DNA of 64,000 nucleotides, from the NCBI GenBank assembly GCA_030849065.1, contig JASAON010001609.1, positions 1-64,000 on the forward strand, read 5' to 3'. This DNA is from Jaenimonas drosophilae (taxonomy: Eukaryota > Euglenozoa > Kinetoplastea > Trypanosomatida > Trypanosomatidae). This document shows, in pieces, positions 28,872 through 38,452 of the stretch. A model generated the notes under the pieces. It had not been told where the DNA came from, ran no database searches, and saw only the letters and a list, made by a program, of their open reading frames with translations. Each line of letters begins with the position of its first letter. Position 1 is the stretch's first letter. The translations under genes and the position numbers were made by a program.

Positions 28872-29177
28872 GATGAGAACACTGTCCTAGTACCTGTTGT
28901 AGTTTGCGTGCTTCACAACCAAAACCTCTCGTAGTGGCGGATGATGAGGCTGACGCAGTGTTGTGCTTTTTTTCTTTGTCAGTGGAGTGAGGACCAACAC
29001 GTAAAACGGCTAAGGAGGGGAGGAAGTGAAGAGGTCCTACTAGATGGCTAGCCAGGCTGTGTGTGTGTTGGTGTGTTTGAGAGGATGAGCAAGAAGAAGT
29101 ATTCCTCCAAACCCTATATTTTGTGTATGGTAGGTGGTGACGTAGACGCGCTACACCGCCAACTTTATGGGAACCTC

Positions 29178-29696
29178 TCATGTGTGTAACGTGACGTACG
29201 AAGAAGAAGAAGAAGAAGAAGAAGACGATTGTGTTTGCTGGACACGTGGAGGGCAACACAACCCAGGGAGGCTCATGAACCGTTCATGAAGCTGAATAAG
29301 GTACGCCAGCGGCAGTAGGAGTACCAGCTGCGCAACGGCACTGCGCATCACATACGAGATCTGCAACATGTTAGTGAGTGTTTCCAGATTATGGAATGAG
29401 CAATTTCTTTTTTTTTCATTCTCACATTTGCTCACTCCCAGCACACCGATACAGCAACAACAGCATGTGTGGGACGGAGTAGTCGTACACCCTCCCAACA
29501 CTCCGGCCCGTGCTGCACAGCTGCACGCCAACAAAGAGAAGTCACCGCTGAGATAGATGATGTTGCGGGGAGGATAGCTGCCACCGTTGCTATGTGTGGC
29601 ACTCACACGCCCCCACCCCTGCACCATCAAGAATATAACGAGAAGAGGAAGAAGATGAAGAGTTGGGCCTAACTTCATGAAGCGAATGTAGGCCAT
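29178..29696 (-). CDS. Doubtful small two-span membrane protein
   Basis: An open frame of 172 codons from the ATG at 29696 has two hydrophobic segments, near the N-terminus (LGPTLHLLPLLVIFLMV) and near residue 120 (SAVAQLVLLLPLAYLI). It ends in a Ser run encoded by the (GAA)8 microsatellite. The centre (Cys run, Ala/Cys-rich) does not look like protein. Either end could be a short gene on its own, or the whole may be untranslated. No family is recognised. Confidence 0.25.
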   Translation of the reverse strand: MAYIRFMKLGPTLHLLPLLVIFLMVQGWGRVSATHSNGGSYPPRNIIYLSGDFSLLACSCAARAGVLGGCTTTPSHTCCCCCIGVLGVSKCENEKKRNCSFHNLETLTNMLQISYVMRSAVAQLVLLLPLAYLIQLHERFMSLPGLCCPPRVQQTQSSSSSSSSSSYVTLHT

Positions 29697-30526
29697 CACA
29701 TCTTGTGGCCATGACAAGGGGGACCCCTCAGATATACGCATTCAAGAAAAAATGGCTGGTCTGTGGCACAGAATATATTCCCAAGGGTGGGATGGGACTG
29801 TGTGTGTGTGTGTGTGAAGAGATTCACTGAACAGCAACAATGATTCTACACAGGTCGTTCATCACTCCTACCAACACACGCACACACACGTCCACGAACG
29901 TGTGCTGGCATTCCAGGCTAGACTAATCCGACTGGCCGGAAGAAGCGGGGGAGCATATATGTGCCCCAAAGTGATTTTAGCACCATTGAAGACGGTGCAG
30001 CACCAGCATGACCACCTCCTCACCCACACAACAACACCACCACAACAGCAACAACAAGAAGAGGGCATAACAATAAAAGCATTGAGCGAAGCAACGCAGA
30101 ATGCAACCATTAAAAAGGTTCAGAAGAAGAACAAAAAATATAAAAAAGAAATGTGGAGGCATGCACATGACCGAATGCATGGGTGTTTGGGGGGGGGCGT
30201 CGAGGGGAGAAAGGAGATACGGGTTGGGCAGTGAAGGGGAGGTGGTACGACCACGGCAGGGGCATTTAGAGAGGTAGAGCCTCCCACCACTTCATGTACG
30301 TTGAGCACCCTCTTCTGTGAAACAAAATCGTGGCACGAACCCAATTCACGTGGCACACATACACACGCACTCCCTCCACACAACTTCATAACGGATGAAG
30401 GGGCCCTCCCCCACGAGCACTCTCCCCCTCACGCACACACACACACACCTTACGAAAGGAACGCATGTCAGGCACACACACACACACAAAAACCTCACGC
30501 ACACAACGTGTGTGTTTGTGCTCAGG

Positions 30527-30550
30527 AACAACAACAACAACAACAACAAA
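30527..30550. repeat. (CAA)n microsatellite directly after the IDH stop codon
   Basis: About eight CAA/ACA units on the plus strand read as GTT on the sense strand. The tract begins about ten bases after the stop codon of the isocitrate dehydrogenase gene. Confidence 0.85.
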
Positions 30551-30559
30551 TCTCAGCTA

Positions 30560-31151
30560 TTAAAGCGCCTTGATGAGCTCATCGGTGAATTTGCTGGTGG
30601 AGAGTGGCTGGCCATTGGGCATAAGCGCGGCCAAGTCAGAGGTGGCCTTCCCGTCGTGGAAGAGCTTCTCCATCGCCTTGGTGATGAGCTCACCCACGGC
30701 ATTCCAGCCAAGGTACTCAAAGAGCATCACACCGGAGAGCAGCAGGGAGCAGGGGTTGGCCAGCTCCTGGCCAGCGATGTCGGGGGCCGTTCCGTGCGTG
30801 GCCTCAAAGATGGCGTGGCCGCTGGCGTAATTCATGTTGGCACCGGGTGCGATGCCGATGCCGCCCACCATCGCCGCCAGCTGGTCTGAGACGTAGTCAC
30901 CGTTGAGATTCATGGTGGCCACGACGGAGTAGTCCAAGGGCTTCAGCAGCGTGTTCTGCAAGAAGGCATCGCAGATGCAGTCCTTCACAATCACCTTGCC
31001 CGCTGCGCTCGCCTCCTTCCACGCGGCATCGGCGGCGGCCTTGCCCTTCTCCGCCTTGATGCGCTCGTACTGCGGCACCGTGAAGACGCGATCACCAAAT
31101 TCCTCCTCGGCGAGCTTGTAGCCCGTGAGCTTGAAGCCACCCTCGGTGAAT

Positions 31152-31184
<33 letters not shown>

Positions 31185-31819
31185 GAGGGGAAGTGGTGCT
31201 GAATGGCGTACTCCACCGCAGCACGCACAAGACGCTCGCTGCCCTCGGTACTCACGGGCTTCACGCCAATGGAGGAGGTGCCGGGGAAGCGGATGGACTT
31301 CACCTTCATCTCATCCATCAGAAACTTAATCACACGATCGCACTCCGGGGTGCCGCTCTTCCACTCGATGCCGGCGTAGATGTCTTCGGTGTTCTCACGG
31401 AAGATGGTCATGTTCACCTGCTCCGGGTGCTTGATGGGGCTGCCCACGCCCTTGAAGTAGCGCACCGGGCGGAGGCACACGTAGAGGTCAAGCTGCTGGC
31501 GGAGCGCCACGTTCAGGGAGCGCATGCCGCCACCCACTGGAGTGGTGAGGGGCCCCTTCATGCCCACGAGGTAGGTGGAGAAGGCCTGCATCGTTTCCTC
31601 GGGCAGCCACGACTTGGTCATGTTGAAGGACTTCTCACCGGCGTAGACCTCCTTCCAGTGAATCTGGCGGTTGGGGTAGGCCTTGGCAACGGCAGCACCA
31701 AACACGGCGTGGGCCGCGGTGGTGATCTCCTTGCCGATGCCATCGCCCTCAATGAAGGGAATGATGGGGTGGTCGGGCACGATGAGACGGCCAGCCTTGA
31801 AGGTGATGCGTTCGCCCAT
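30560..31819 (-). CDS. icd: Bacterial-type (type I) isocitrate dehydrogenase, predicted NAD-dependent
   Basis: The protein oxidises isocitrate to 2-oxoglutarate. The 419 residues from the ATG at 31819 ([10 protein letters not shown]) align end to end with the E. coli Icd family, not with the type II enzymes usual in eukaryotes. Visible landmarks are [20 protein letters not shown] (Ser101 equals the phosphorylated Ser113 of E. coli), [30 protein letters not shown] and [10 protein letters not shown] with metal-binding Asp. The cofactor loop reads [15 protein letters not shown]. Asp346, Ile347 and Ala353 replace the E. coli Lys344, Tyr345 and Val351, and Ser394 and Ala398 replace Tyr391 and Arg395. 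Those are the residues known to set NADP preference, so NAD use is predicted. There is no mitochondrial presequence, and the end (KAL) is not a good PTS1. A cytosolic location is inferred. Confidence 0.93.
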
Positions 31820-32337
31820 CTCTGTTTGTGTTTGCGTGTAGGTGTGTGTGTGTTGGGTGGGTTGTGGGTGGAGTAAGTGAGTTGGTGTAGAGGTGGGTTG
31901 TTGTTCGCGTGGTGTGGGGTATCTATGTAAGTAATGTGCGTGTTTTTTTTTGGAAGTTGTGGTAGCGTTGGTGATGTGGCAACGCAGGAAGATGGAGGGT
32001 AGGAAGAAAAGCAATGATGATGTGTGATGGTGGAGATGCATGCATGTGAATGTGTTGGGTCTCTTGCGTGCAATACATGAGTTCCAAGATGGTGTGTCTT
32101 CGCGCAACGCATGGCCACACAATTGCAAAATATGGGCAACGATCTTAAGATCAATTCCTCCAAACTAACTCTGTGCTCGCATCAACGACAGTATCGGATA
32201 ATGCGAAGAGTGATTGGGGTGAAGGCACCACGTGATGATGATGATGATGATGATGATGACGTGTGTGAGGTTGATTGCAAGACGGATCATCTTGCTACAA
32301 CAATATATTCGTTTGTCTTTTTTTCTTGAATGAATGC
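31820..32337. other. Intergenic spacer with a GAT repeat
   Basis: The IDH leader on the sense strand is strongly CA-rich and nearly free of G for about 100 bases. A perfect GAT repeat lies at 32234-32259, in the 3' region of the carboxypeptidase gene. An in-frame extension upstream of the IDH ATG is this leader, not a targeting sequence. Confidence 0.5.
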
Positions 32338-33840
32338 TTATGCAAGGTAGCGCTCCTCCAGGTGCTTGCGCAGGAAGTCAGGGTTGAGTGTCTCGCCAGT
32401 GGCACGTTGCACGAGCTCATCCGTCTCGAAGAGGCTGCCGTGATCCCAAATCTTCTCCTTCTGCTTCGCCAAGATGGGGCCGAGCGTGCCCTGACGAAGG
32501 CAGTCATCCACAACCGCAGCCCCGAGCTCCTTCTTGATGGTGGCCATGAGCTGCGCAGCGTACATGGAACCGAGAGCGTAGGTGGGGAAGTAGCCCATCG
32601 CCCCCTGCGACCAATGCACGTCCTGCAAGCAGCCAAGGTTGTCCTTGCCCGTGGTCTCGAGGCCGAGGTACGCCTTCATCTTCTGATTCCACACCGCCGG
32701 CACCTCCTCGGCCTCCATCTTGCCGGAGACGAGGTCTCGCTCAATCTCATAGCGCAGAATGACGTGGAGTGGGTAGCACACCTCATCCGCATCAACGCGG
32801 ATGTAGCTGGGCTCCACGTGTTGGAAGAGCTTACGCACATTCTCCACGGAGAAGGAGGGGTGCTGGCCAAAGTGCTCGGGCAAGGTGGCGGCCAAGTGCG
32901 TCAAGAAGGAGGTGGCGCGGCCAATCTGGAACTCAGCAAAGAGGGATTGGCTCTCGTGGATGCCCAAGGAACGTGCCATGCATACGGGCAGGCCACGCAT
33001 CTCACGAGGGCCACAGTTCTGCTCGTACTTGGCATGGCCCGTCTCGTGAATGATGCCGTACAAGCTCTGTGCCAGCACCTCCTCATTGTAGTTGGTCGTG
33101 ACGCGGCAGTCATCCTGCGTCATGCCCGTGAAGGGGTGTGGGCTCACGTCCAGCCTGCCACCTTCAAAATCAAAGTCCCACACTTTCATGTAGCCACGTC
33201 CGAGGGCCTCTTGCTTATCCAGGGGCATCGGGCTGGGGAAGGGGGTGCCAGCAGCCTCACCCTTCTGCTTGGCCAAGATGCGCTGAAGGAGCTCCGGCAG
33301 CCACGCCTTCACCTTCCCAAAGATGGCGTCGAGGGTGGCAATCGTGAGGCCAGGCTCGTAGAGCTGCATCAGGGCTTCGTAAGGGGTGATGTTGGTGCCC
33401 TGGGCGAGGTAGCCGCCCTCCTCCCTGGCCACGGCCACCAGCTCCTTCAGCACTGGAAGAAAGGAGGCGAAGTTGTTGGCGGCACGGCTCTCCTTCCACG
33501 TCATGTGGGCCTTGGTGGTGAGGCGGGCCTTGCGCTCAACGAAGTCGTTGGGGAGGAGGTTTGATTGGCGCCACAGACGCGTCATCTCGCGGAGGTTGGC
33601 GAGCTGCGTGGCGGAGAAGGTTGAGGATGGGGCAGCGTTGGCCTCCTCCACCCACTTCTTTGAATCAGATGAGGTGAGGAGGCTATGGATGTGCTCCAAC
33701 ACAGCCGCCAGGGCATCCCCGCGGGACTCCTCGCCCTTGGGTGGCATATTCACGTTCATATCCCAGTCGGCGAGGGCGGCGAGGTGCTCGAAGTGGTACA
33801 TGTGGCGAAACAACTTCTCCAGAGATTGGTAGGCCTGCAT
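32338..33840 (-). CDS. M32 family metallocarboxypeptidase
   Basis: This is a zinc-dependent carboxypeptidase of the Taq/Pfu type, a family known from prokaryotes and kinetoplastids. The ATG at 33840 (MQAYQSLEKL) gives 500 residues, the standard length. All three family signatures are present: HPF at 235-237, DxRxT as DCRVT at 244-248, and HESQS at 295-299. The catalytic HEXXH is HETGH at 265-269, with Glu296 of HESQS as the third metal ligand. No signal or transit peptide is present, so a cytosolic role in peptide breakdown is likely. A hydrophobic Leu run far upstream in the same frame is encoded by a GTT-type repeat in the spacer and was excluded. Confidence 0.95.
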   Translation of the reverse strand: MQAYQSLEKLFRHMYHFEHLAALADWDMNVNMPPKGEESRGDALAAVLEHIHSLLTSSDSKKWVEEANAAPSSTFSATQLANLREMTRLWRQSNLLPNDFVERKARLTTKAHMTWKESRAANNFASFLPVLKELVAVAREEGGYLAQGTNITPYEALMQLYEPGLTIATLDAIFGKVKAWLPELLQRILAKQKGEAAGTPFPSPMPLDKQEALGRGYMKVWDFDFEGGRLDVSPHPFTGMTQDDCRVTTNYNEEVLAQSLYGIIHETGHAKYEQNCGPREMRGLPVCMARSLGIHESQSLFAEFQIGRATSFLTHLAATLPEHFGQHPSFSVENVRKLFQHVEPSYIRVDADEVCYPLHVILRYEIERDLVSGKMEAEEVPAVWNQKMKAYLGLETTGKDNLGCLQDVHWSQGAMGYFPTYALGSMYAAQLMATIKKELGAAVVDDCLRQGTLGPILAKQKEKIWDHGSLFETDELVQRATGETLNPDFLRKHLEERYLA

Positions 33841-34210
33841 CGTGGATGAGTGTGTTGGGTTGTGGGTGTTTTGAAACCGATAGATGGGTGTTCTTGATGC
33901 TTGATGATGGGAGAATAAAAGTGAAGAAGAGAATATGTGATGATGATGCAACAATGTGCTTCCCTCTTTGATTCTCCTCCACCCCTCACCGCGCAGTGGG
34001 AAGGGGGCCAACAACAACAGCAACAACAACAACAGCATGACTTAGACGGGAAGTAGGAAGGGCGTGAAAGAGCCCATATTATGGCGTACTTATCGTGGGT
34101 TTCAAATCACAAAAAGAAAAACAAAAATTCATCTTACTCGGCACGAATGAAGCACATGCATCCATCACGTGAATGATGATGATGAGGAGGAGGAGGGGCA
34201 TGCCCACGGA
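33841..34210. other. Short intergenic spacer
   Basis: The CA-rich leader of the carboxypeptidase lies to the left. A sense-strand GTT tract at about 34011-34036 lies in the 3' region of the RRP12 gene. No gene is seen. Confidence 0.5.
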
Positions 34211-37200
34211 CTACTTCTGCTGTGCTGCAGTCTTGGCCTTCTCTCCCTTCAAGTGGCGGTTGGATACCACCTCGAAGCGGTGAAGCGCCTGGCGTGCGTT
34301 GCGGCGATTCATGTAGCGACGGTTGAGCGGTACGTAGGCGTAAGGTTCAATGTTGCCACGCTTCACATCACCCACACCTGCACCCTGGAACTCATCACCC
34401 TTGCGGATATCCTCCTCCACGCGCTGCCGCTTCGCCTCCATGCGCTCCGCCTTCTGATCTCGCAGGCGGGTGATTTGTTGCGCGCTCGGGCCAACGACGC
34501 GTCCTCCATTGAGCTTCGCCGCCGCCTTCTGCGCCGCTGCCTCACTCACCCGGTTGCCGTAGCGCTTCATGAGCTCTTCATTCTCAAAGTCCTCCGTCTC
34601 GTCGGTGCGTGCGCGCTTGCCGCTGCGCGTATTGACGATGGCGCCAGCATTCACCGCCTCGGCGTTGAGGAGGCCATTGTTCTTGCGGAGTAGGCGATCG
34701 GCCAAGGCCTGGCGGCGGCGCAAATCATCTTCGCGGTGCTTCTCCTCCATGCTCACGATGCGCAGCTTGCCATCGGTTTGGAAGTCGAGATGCATCGTGT
34801 CGTACTCATCCTCGGCATCCTCGCCCCGGTGAAACATGGCGGAGGTGCTACCAAAAGTGGGGGCACTGTGCTTGGCAACGAAGGTAGTGAGAGCACCAGC
34901 CTGGAGGAGGTCCTCCTCCGCGGCATCTTCACGTCCCGCGTGCATCGACGCACCAAGAAAGAGCCGATCAAACTCATTCTTTTGTTCCTCCTGACGCTTC
35001 TTCAGTTGGTGCTCAGCCTTCTTCTCTTCTCGCCGCATCATCTTGTGCGTGTAGCGCAGGAAGTTCTTGGAACCAATGGGGAAGATGGGATCCACCTCAG
35101 CCAAGCCAAAGCGCTTGATGCACTTCTCGAGAAGCACACGCATCTGCATGCGAATGGTGCTGGAAACGTGTGGCTGCGAGGTGACGAGGGCAATGGCGTA
35201 GAGCAGCTTGGGCAGGGCCAACTTGGCTGCCTTGGCCACGGATGGGCTGCGCTTCATCAACTTCAGCGTCATGCGGGCGAAGATGCTGGCTGCGGAGCGC
35301 ACCTCCACCATGGAGGATTCCATGAGCTGAAAGCCCAAGGCCACCGCGGCGTTGAGGTCCTTCTCGGGGAGCTCGTGGTGGGTTAGATACACCATCTTGG
35401 CCATGCAAACCACCGCACTCGAGATCATCTGCGCCGTCTTGCCCGAGAGGCCGGCAATCACCAGGTGCAGAACGTAGTTGGATGGAGCACCTGCAGAGGT
35501 GGCGTAGCGCTGCATCTTCTCGAGCACCTCCATCGTCATGGCCCGTGTCTCGCTGCTGCGCTCGCGTGAGAAGAGTATCACCTCCGCAATGGAGGATTGA
35601 ATGGTCTGTCGCATCTCATTCGGGTGATAGAGTTTGCAGGCATCGAGCACCCACGAGAGGCAGCGAATGCGCATCTTCACGCCAGAGATGGTCACGTGGC
35701 GCCGCCCAACATGAATGAGGCCCACCACACGATGAAAGAGAGGAAAAATATCCTGAATGCGGTGCTCAAAGAGGGCAAAGAGGAGTTTGTAGGCCTTCTT
35801 CTGCAGCAGGCGTGACTCCGGTGCGGGGTCCATCAGCACGGGCTCAATCACATCCCCAAAGAGGGACATGACGTGCTCTGTGGGAAGTTGGCCCACAACG
35901 GCACACGCAATATCCAAGATCATGCGGCGCTTCGATGTCAGTGGCTGATTGCCCGCCTTGGCACTGCTGCCATCACCACTGCCGCTGACTCCATCAGCCT
36001 TGGCTTGAGCACTGGCGGCGATGTTGGCGCCAACGGTTAAGATGCCCGTCAAGATGGTCGTCATCACCGCGGGGGAGCACACCTTGGAGAAGCTCTGGAT
36101 GGCCAACAACACGGCCGTGGAGTCGTGGGTCTCAAAGGTGTTACACAGCTTCGGCATGATGTTGGCGCTGTACTTGCTGAAGATGGAGCAGCCCTCCTTG
36201 GCCACGGCTTGGCTAATGTTGTGGTAGCGGTGTGGGTTCCAGGTGGGATCATTCATGCTGAGATAGAGGTCATCCTCGTCGAGGGCATCGCGGCGATCAC
36301 GACGGTGGCGTGCCGCCACCTCCGCTGAGTTTGGCTTCTCACTTGGCCGCCGCATATCATCCTCGAGCAGCTCCACATCATCATCCTCATCCTCCTCCTC
36401 CTCTGCCGCTGTAGCGAGTTGGTGATAGCCGTCGCAGAGCACATGGAGGGCGGTGGCGCTGGTATCCACGAAGCTCGGAGAGCTCAACAACCCCACCAAC
36501 TGCTTCGCCACATCACGGAAACTGCCGTCGGTGATGGTGGTTGGGTAGTGGCAGAAGCCAACGGCAATTCTCCAGTACTGAATCTGCAACGCCGTCCATC
36601 GCGTGAGCTCCTCCGCCCGCCCCGCGCGCTCCGCCTCCACCGCCTGCCTACTCACGAACTGAATGCTGGGGAAGAAGTGCTCAACGAGATATGGCAGGCT
36701 ATCGTGGTCAGCGAGACGACGAATCACGCCGAGGGTGTAGCTGTTGGCCCAACGTGCGCCACCTTCACCGCGGAGCTCCGCCTCATAGGCCTCCTGTGGG
36801 TCAAAGGGGAGAATCTCAACGAAGTCAGCCACTGACATGCCCTTGCCCAGTGCCACCATCACGCGCTCCACCTTGGGGTTCAGCGTGGCATCATCCATGG
36901 AGCGCAGCTTATTCAGCACCTTCAAAAAGAAGGTGATGCTCGGAAAGCGCGTCGTGAAGGGAATGATGGAAGCCTCGGCCGTAGATGATGATGATGATGA
37001 TGATGGTGTGGCAACACGTACACGCTTGACGTAGCTAAGACGGGCAAAGAGGTGTTCGAGCATATCCAGCGCGAGGCCCCAGTAGTTCTGTGTGGCAGGC
37101 TTCAGCAATGAGAGGAGCTCATTGCTGAGGAGGTCGTTGATCATCCTGGAACCTTCCGCCGACTCCACCACGTAGGGCGAGAGGGCCCGATCAAAGAGGA

Positions 37201-38089
37201 GAGAGAGCTCCGCGGCACTCGTGGCGGCAACGGTGGCGGTGGCGTCGGTGAAGTTGGAAACGCACACCCGCACAAAGTGTGGCATCGCATGCGCAAAGAA
37301 CTTCTGTTGGGGGTTGAGGGTGTAGAGGCCCGTGTGTGGGTCGCGACGGTGTGGGGCCGCCACCACATCCTCATTGGCCGCGGAGGAGGCCGAGGCGTTG
37401 GCCAGGGCAGACTGCTCCAGCAGTTTGCGGAAGGTGCCAAGATAGAGCTTCATTGAATCAAGATTCAGCTTGTTGGGCTGCAGCTTCTCAAAGGCGTGGA
37501 GGGCCTCCATCGTGGGCAGCTCCATGGATAACAGCACCGACTGGATGAGCTTCATCGCCTTGGTGGCCACGAGGTAGTTGGTCGAGACGTTCTCCGCAAT
37601 GAGCTGCTCACAGAGGTTGAAGATGGGCTCCAGCTGGTGATACAAGACGCCCTGTGAAAGTCGTGGCACACATGCACTGAGAATGGCCAGGAGGTAGGCC
37701 ATCTGGTGCTTCTCGGGAGATTTGGCCAAGGCCGTGAAGGCGCCCATGAAGAGGGAGAGGGGCGTGATGGGCTCACCGAGTGCCTCAATGGCCGTTGTGA
37801 GGCCCTCCTGCACGGCCTTCAGTGTGGGGTAGTCAAAGGCCTTGTTGGCCTTCTTGTTGTGTAGGTGCTCCACGTGTGCTGCCTTTTGTTGGCGGAGCTC
37901 ACGCTTGGCCTCATCGGCCACCTTCTTCTTCTCCAGCCACACCGCGCGATGGGCGGCAAAGACTTGTTTGCGGCTAACATTGGCGGAGGCCTTCTTGATG
38001 AGGCGGCGTGGGGCCTCCAGGCGTCGCGAGGTTGGCGGCTTCGTCGCCGCCGATGTGGGGGCGGGCCTCCCCTTTGGTGCGCCAACCAT
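34211..38089 (-). CDS. RRP12: RRP12-like ribosome biogenesis and export factor
   Basis: RRP12 is a HEAT-repeat protein needed for maturation and nuclear export of both ribosomal subunits. The ATG at 38089 (MVGAPKGRPA) gives 1,292 residues, matching yeast Rrp12. After a basic N-terminus come helical HEAT-type repeats and the NUC173 region. A long acidic insert lies at about 560-575 (EEEEDEDDDVELLEDD). The C-terminus is basic and charged (KRARTDETEDFENEELMKRYGNR region and a Lys/Arg-rich tail), as in the family. The NPTWNPHRYHNISQAVAKEGCSIFSKYS block and the following HDSTAVLLAIQSFSK are typical. A nucleolar location is expected. Assignment is by overall plan and length rather than a short catalytic motif. 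Confidence 0.85.
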   Translation of the reverse strand: MVGAPKGRPAPTSAATKPPTSRRLEAPRRLIKKASANVSRKQVFAAHRAVWLEKKKVADEAKRELRQQKAAHVEHLHNKKANKAFDYPTLKAVQEGLTTAIEALGEPITPLSLFMGAFTALAKSPEKHQMAYLLAILSACVPRLSQGVLYHQLEPIFNLCEQLIAENVSTNYLVATKAMKLIQSVLLSMELPTMEALHAFEKLQPNKLNLDSMKLYLGTFRKLLEQSALANASASSAANEDVVAAPHRRDPHTGLYTLNPQQKFFAHAMPHFVRVCVSNFTDATATVAATSAAELSLLFDRALSPYVVESAEGSRMINDLLSNELLSLLKPATQNYWGLALDMLEHLFARLSYVKRVRVATPSSSSSSSTAEASIIPFTTRFPSITFFLKVLNKLRSMDDATLNPKVERVMVALGKGMSVADFVEILPFDPQEAYEAELRGEGGARWANSYTLGVIRRLADHDSLPYLVEHFFPSIQFVSRQAVEAERAGRAEELTRWTALQIQYWRIAVGFCHYPTTITDGSFRDVAKQLVGLLSSPSFVDTSATALHVLCDGYHQLATAAEEEEDEDDDVELLEDDMRRPSEKPNSAEVAARHRRDRRDALDEDDLYLSMNDPTWNPHRYHNISQAVAKEGCSIFSKYSANIMPKLCNTFETHDSTAVLLAIQSFSKVCSPAVMTTILTGILTVGANIAASAQAKADGVSGSGDGSSAKAGNQPLTSKRRMILDIACAVVGQLPTEHVMSLFGDVIEPVLMDPAPESRLLQKKAYKLLFALFEHRIQDIFPLFHRVVGLIHVGRRHVTISGVKMRIRCLSWVLDACKLYHPNEMRQTIQSSIAEVILFSRERSSETRAMTMEVLEKMQRYATSAGAPSNYVLHLVIAGLSGKTAQMISSAVVCMAKMVYLTHHELPEKDLNAAVALGFQLMESSMVEVRSAASIFARMTLKLMKRSPSVAKAAKLALPKLLYAIALVTSQPHVSSTIRMQMRVLLEKCIKRFGLAEVDPIFPIGSKNFLRYTHKMMRREEKKAEHQLKKRQEEQKNEFDRLFLGASMHAGREDAAEEDLLQAGALTTFVAKHSAPTFGSTSAMFHRGEDAEDEYDTMHLDFQTDGKLRIVSMEEKHREDDLRRRQALADRLLRKNNGLLNAEAVNAGAIVNTRSGKRARTDETEDFENEELMKRYGNRVSEAAAQKAAAKLNGGRVVGPSAQQITRLRDQKAERMEAKRQRVEEDIRKGDEFQGAGVGDVKRGNIEPYAYVPLNRRYMNRRNARQALHRFEVVSNRHLKGEKAKTAAQQK

Positions 38090-38452
38090 ATCAAGTGTGT
38101 GGTGTGCTTCTGTGTTTTGTGTGGGGGCGGAGGTTGGATAGGTGTGGGCTTGGTCGTGTGTTCTGTGTTCGAGCCACAACCAACAACTGAGAACTTGGGC
38201 AGCAACACCAAAGAATAAGGGAATGAAGAGCATCCAGAAAAAACAAAGTGGTGGTTGGAGTGTTGCATCTATCACCATCATCACCATGCAAGACGTACAC
38301 CTGGATGGCGTTGAGCACACGCACATGTGTGTGTGTGTGTGAAGAAAGAAGCGCAACATTGTTCCACCGCAAGAAACAACGACGGTGGCACAAACATAAC
38401 AAGGACTGTGGGTTCGATGCATGTGTAGGTCAGACTTCGATATCACCACCTC
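38090..38452. other. Short intergenic spacer
   Basis: The RRP12 leader is CA-rich on the sense strand. A TG tract at about 38323-38341 lies in the middle. No gene is seen. Confidence 0.5.

Larger units (their letters stand above)
28872..30559. other. Longest intergenic spacer, about 1.7 kb
   Basis: It contains a (GAA)8 tract at 29200-29225, GT-rich and GTT-rich sense-strand repeats after the IDH stop (30430-30550), and a doubtful frame at 29178-29696 listed separately. The length is unusual for this window and could hide a short gene or a non-coding RNA gene. I could not recognise either. Confidence 0.4.

Noticed and set aside
29200..29225. GAA repeat as a possible sign of a CRISPR array or other designed repeat
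   Set aside because: It is a plain trinucleotide microsatellite without spacers, in eukaryotic DNA.
31820..32128. In-frame 103-codon extension upstream of the IDH start, which might look like a targeting presequence
   Set aside because: It has a His/Thr/Pro composition typical of the CA-repeat leader and begins at a non-ATG codon. The ATG at 31819 aligns with the start of the bacterial-type enzyme.
32275..33564. Plus-strand open frame of 429 codons
   Set aside because: Antisense to the M32 carboxypeptidase, whose catalytic motifs are all intact on the minus strand.
33841..34038. Leu-run N-terminal extension of the carboxypeptidase resembling a signal peptide
   Set aside because: The run is a GTT/GTC-type microsatellite in the spacer and the rest is leader sequence. 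M32 enzymes normally start where the ATG at 33840 lies.
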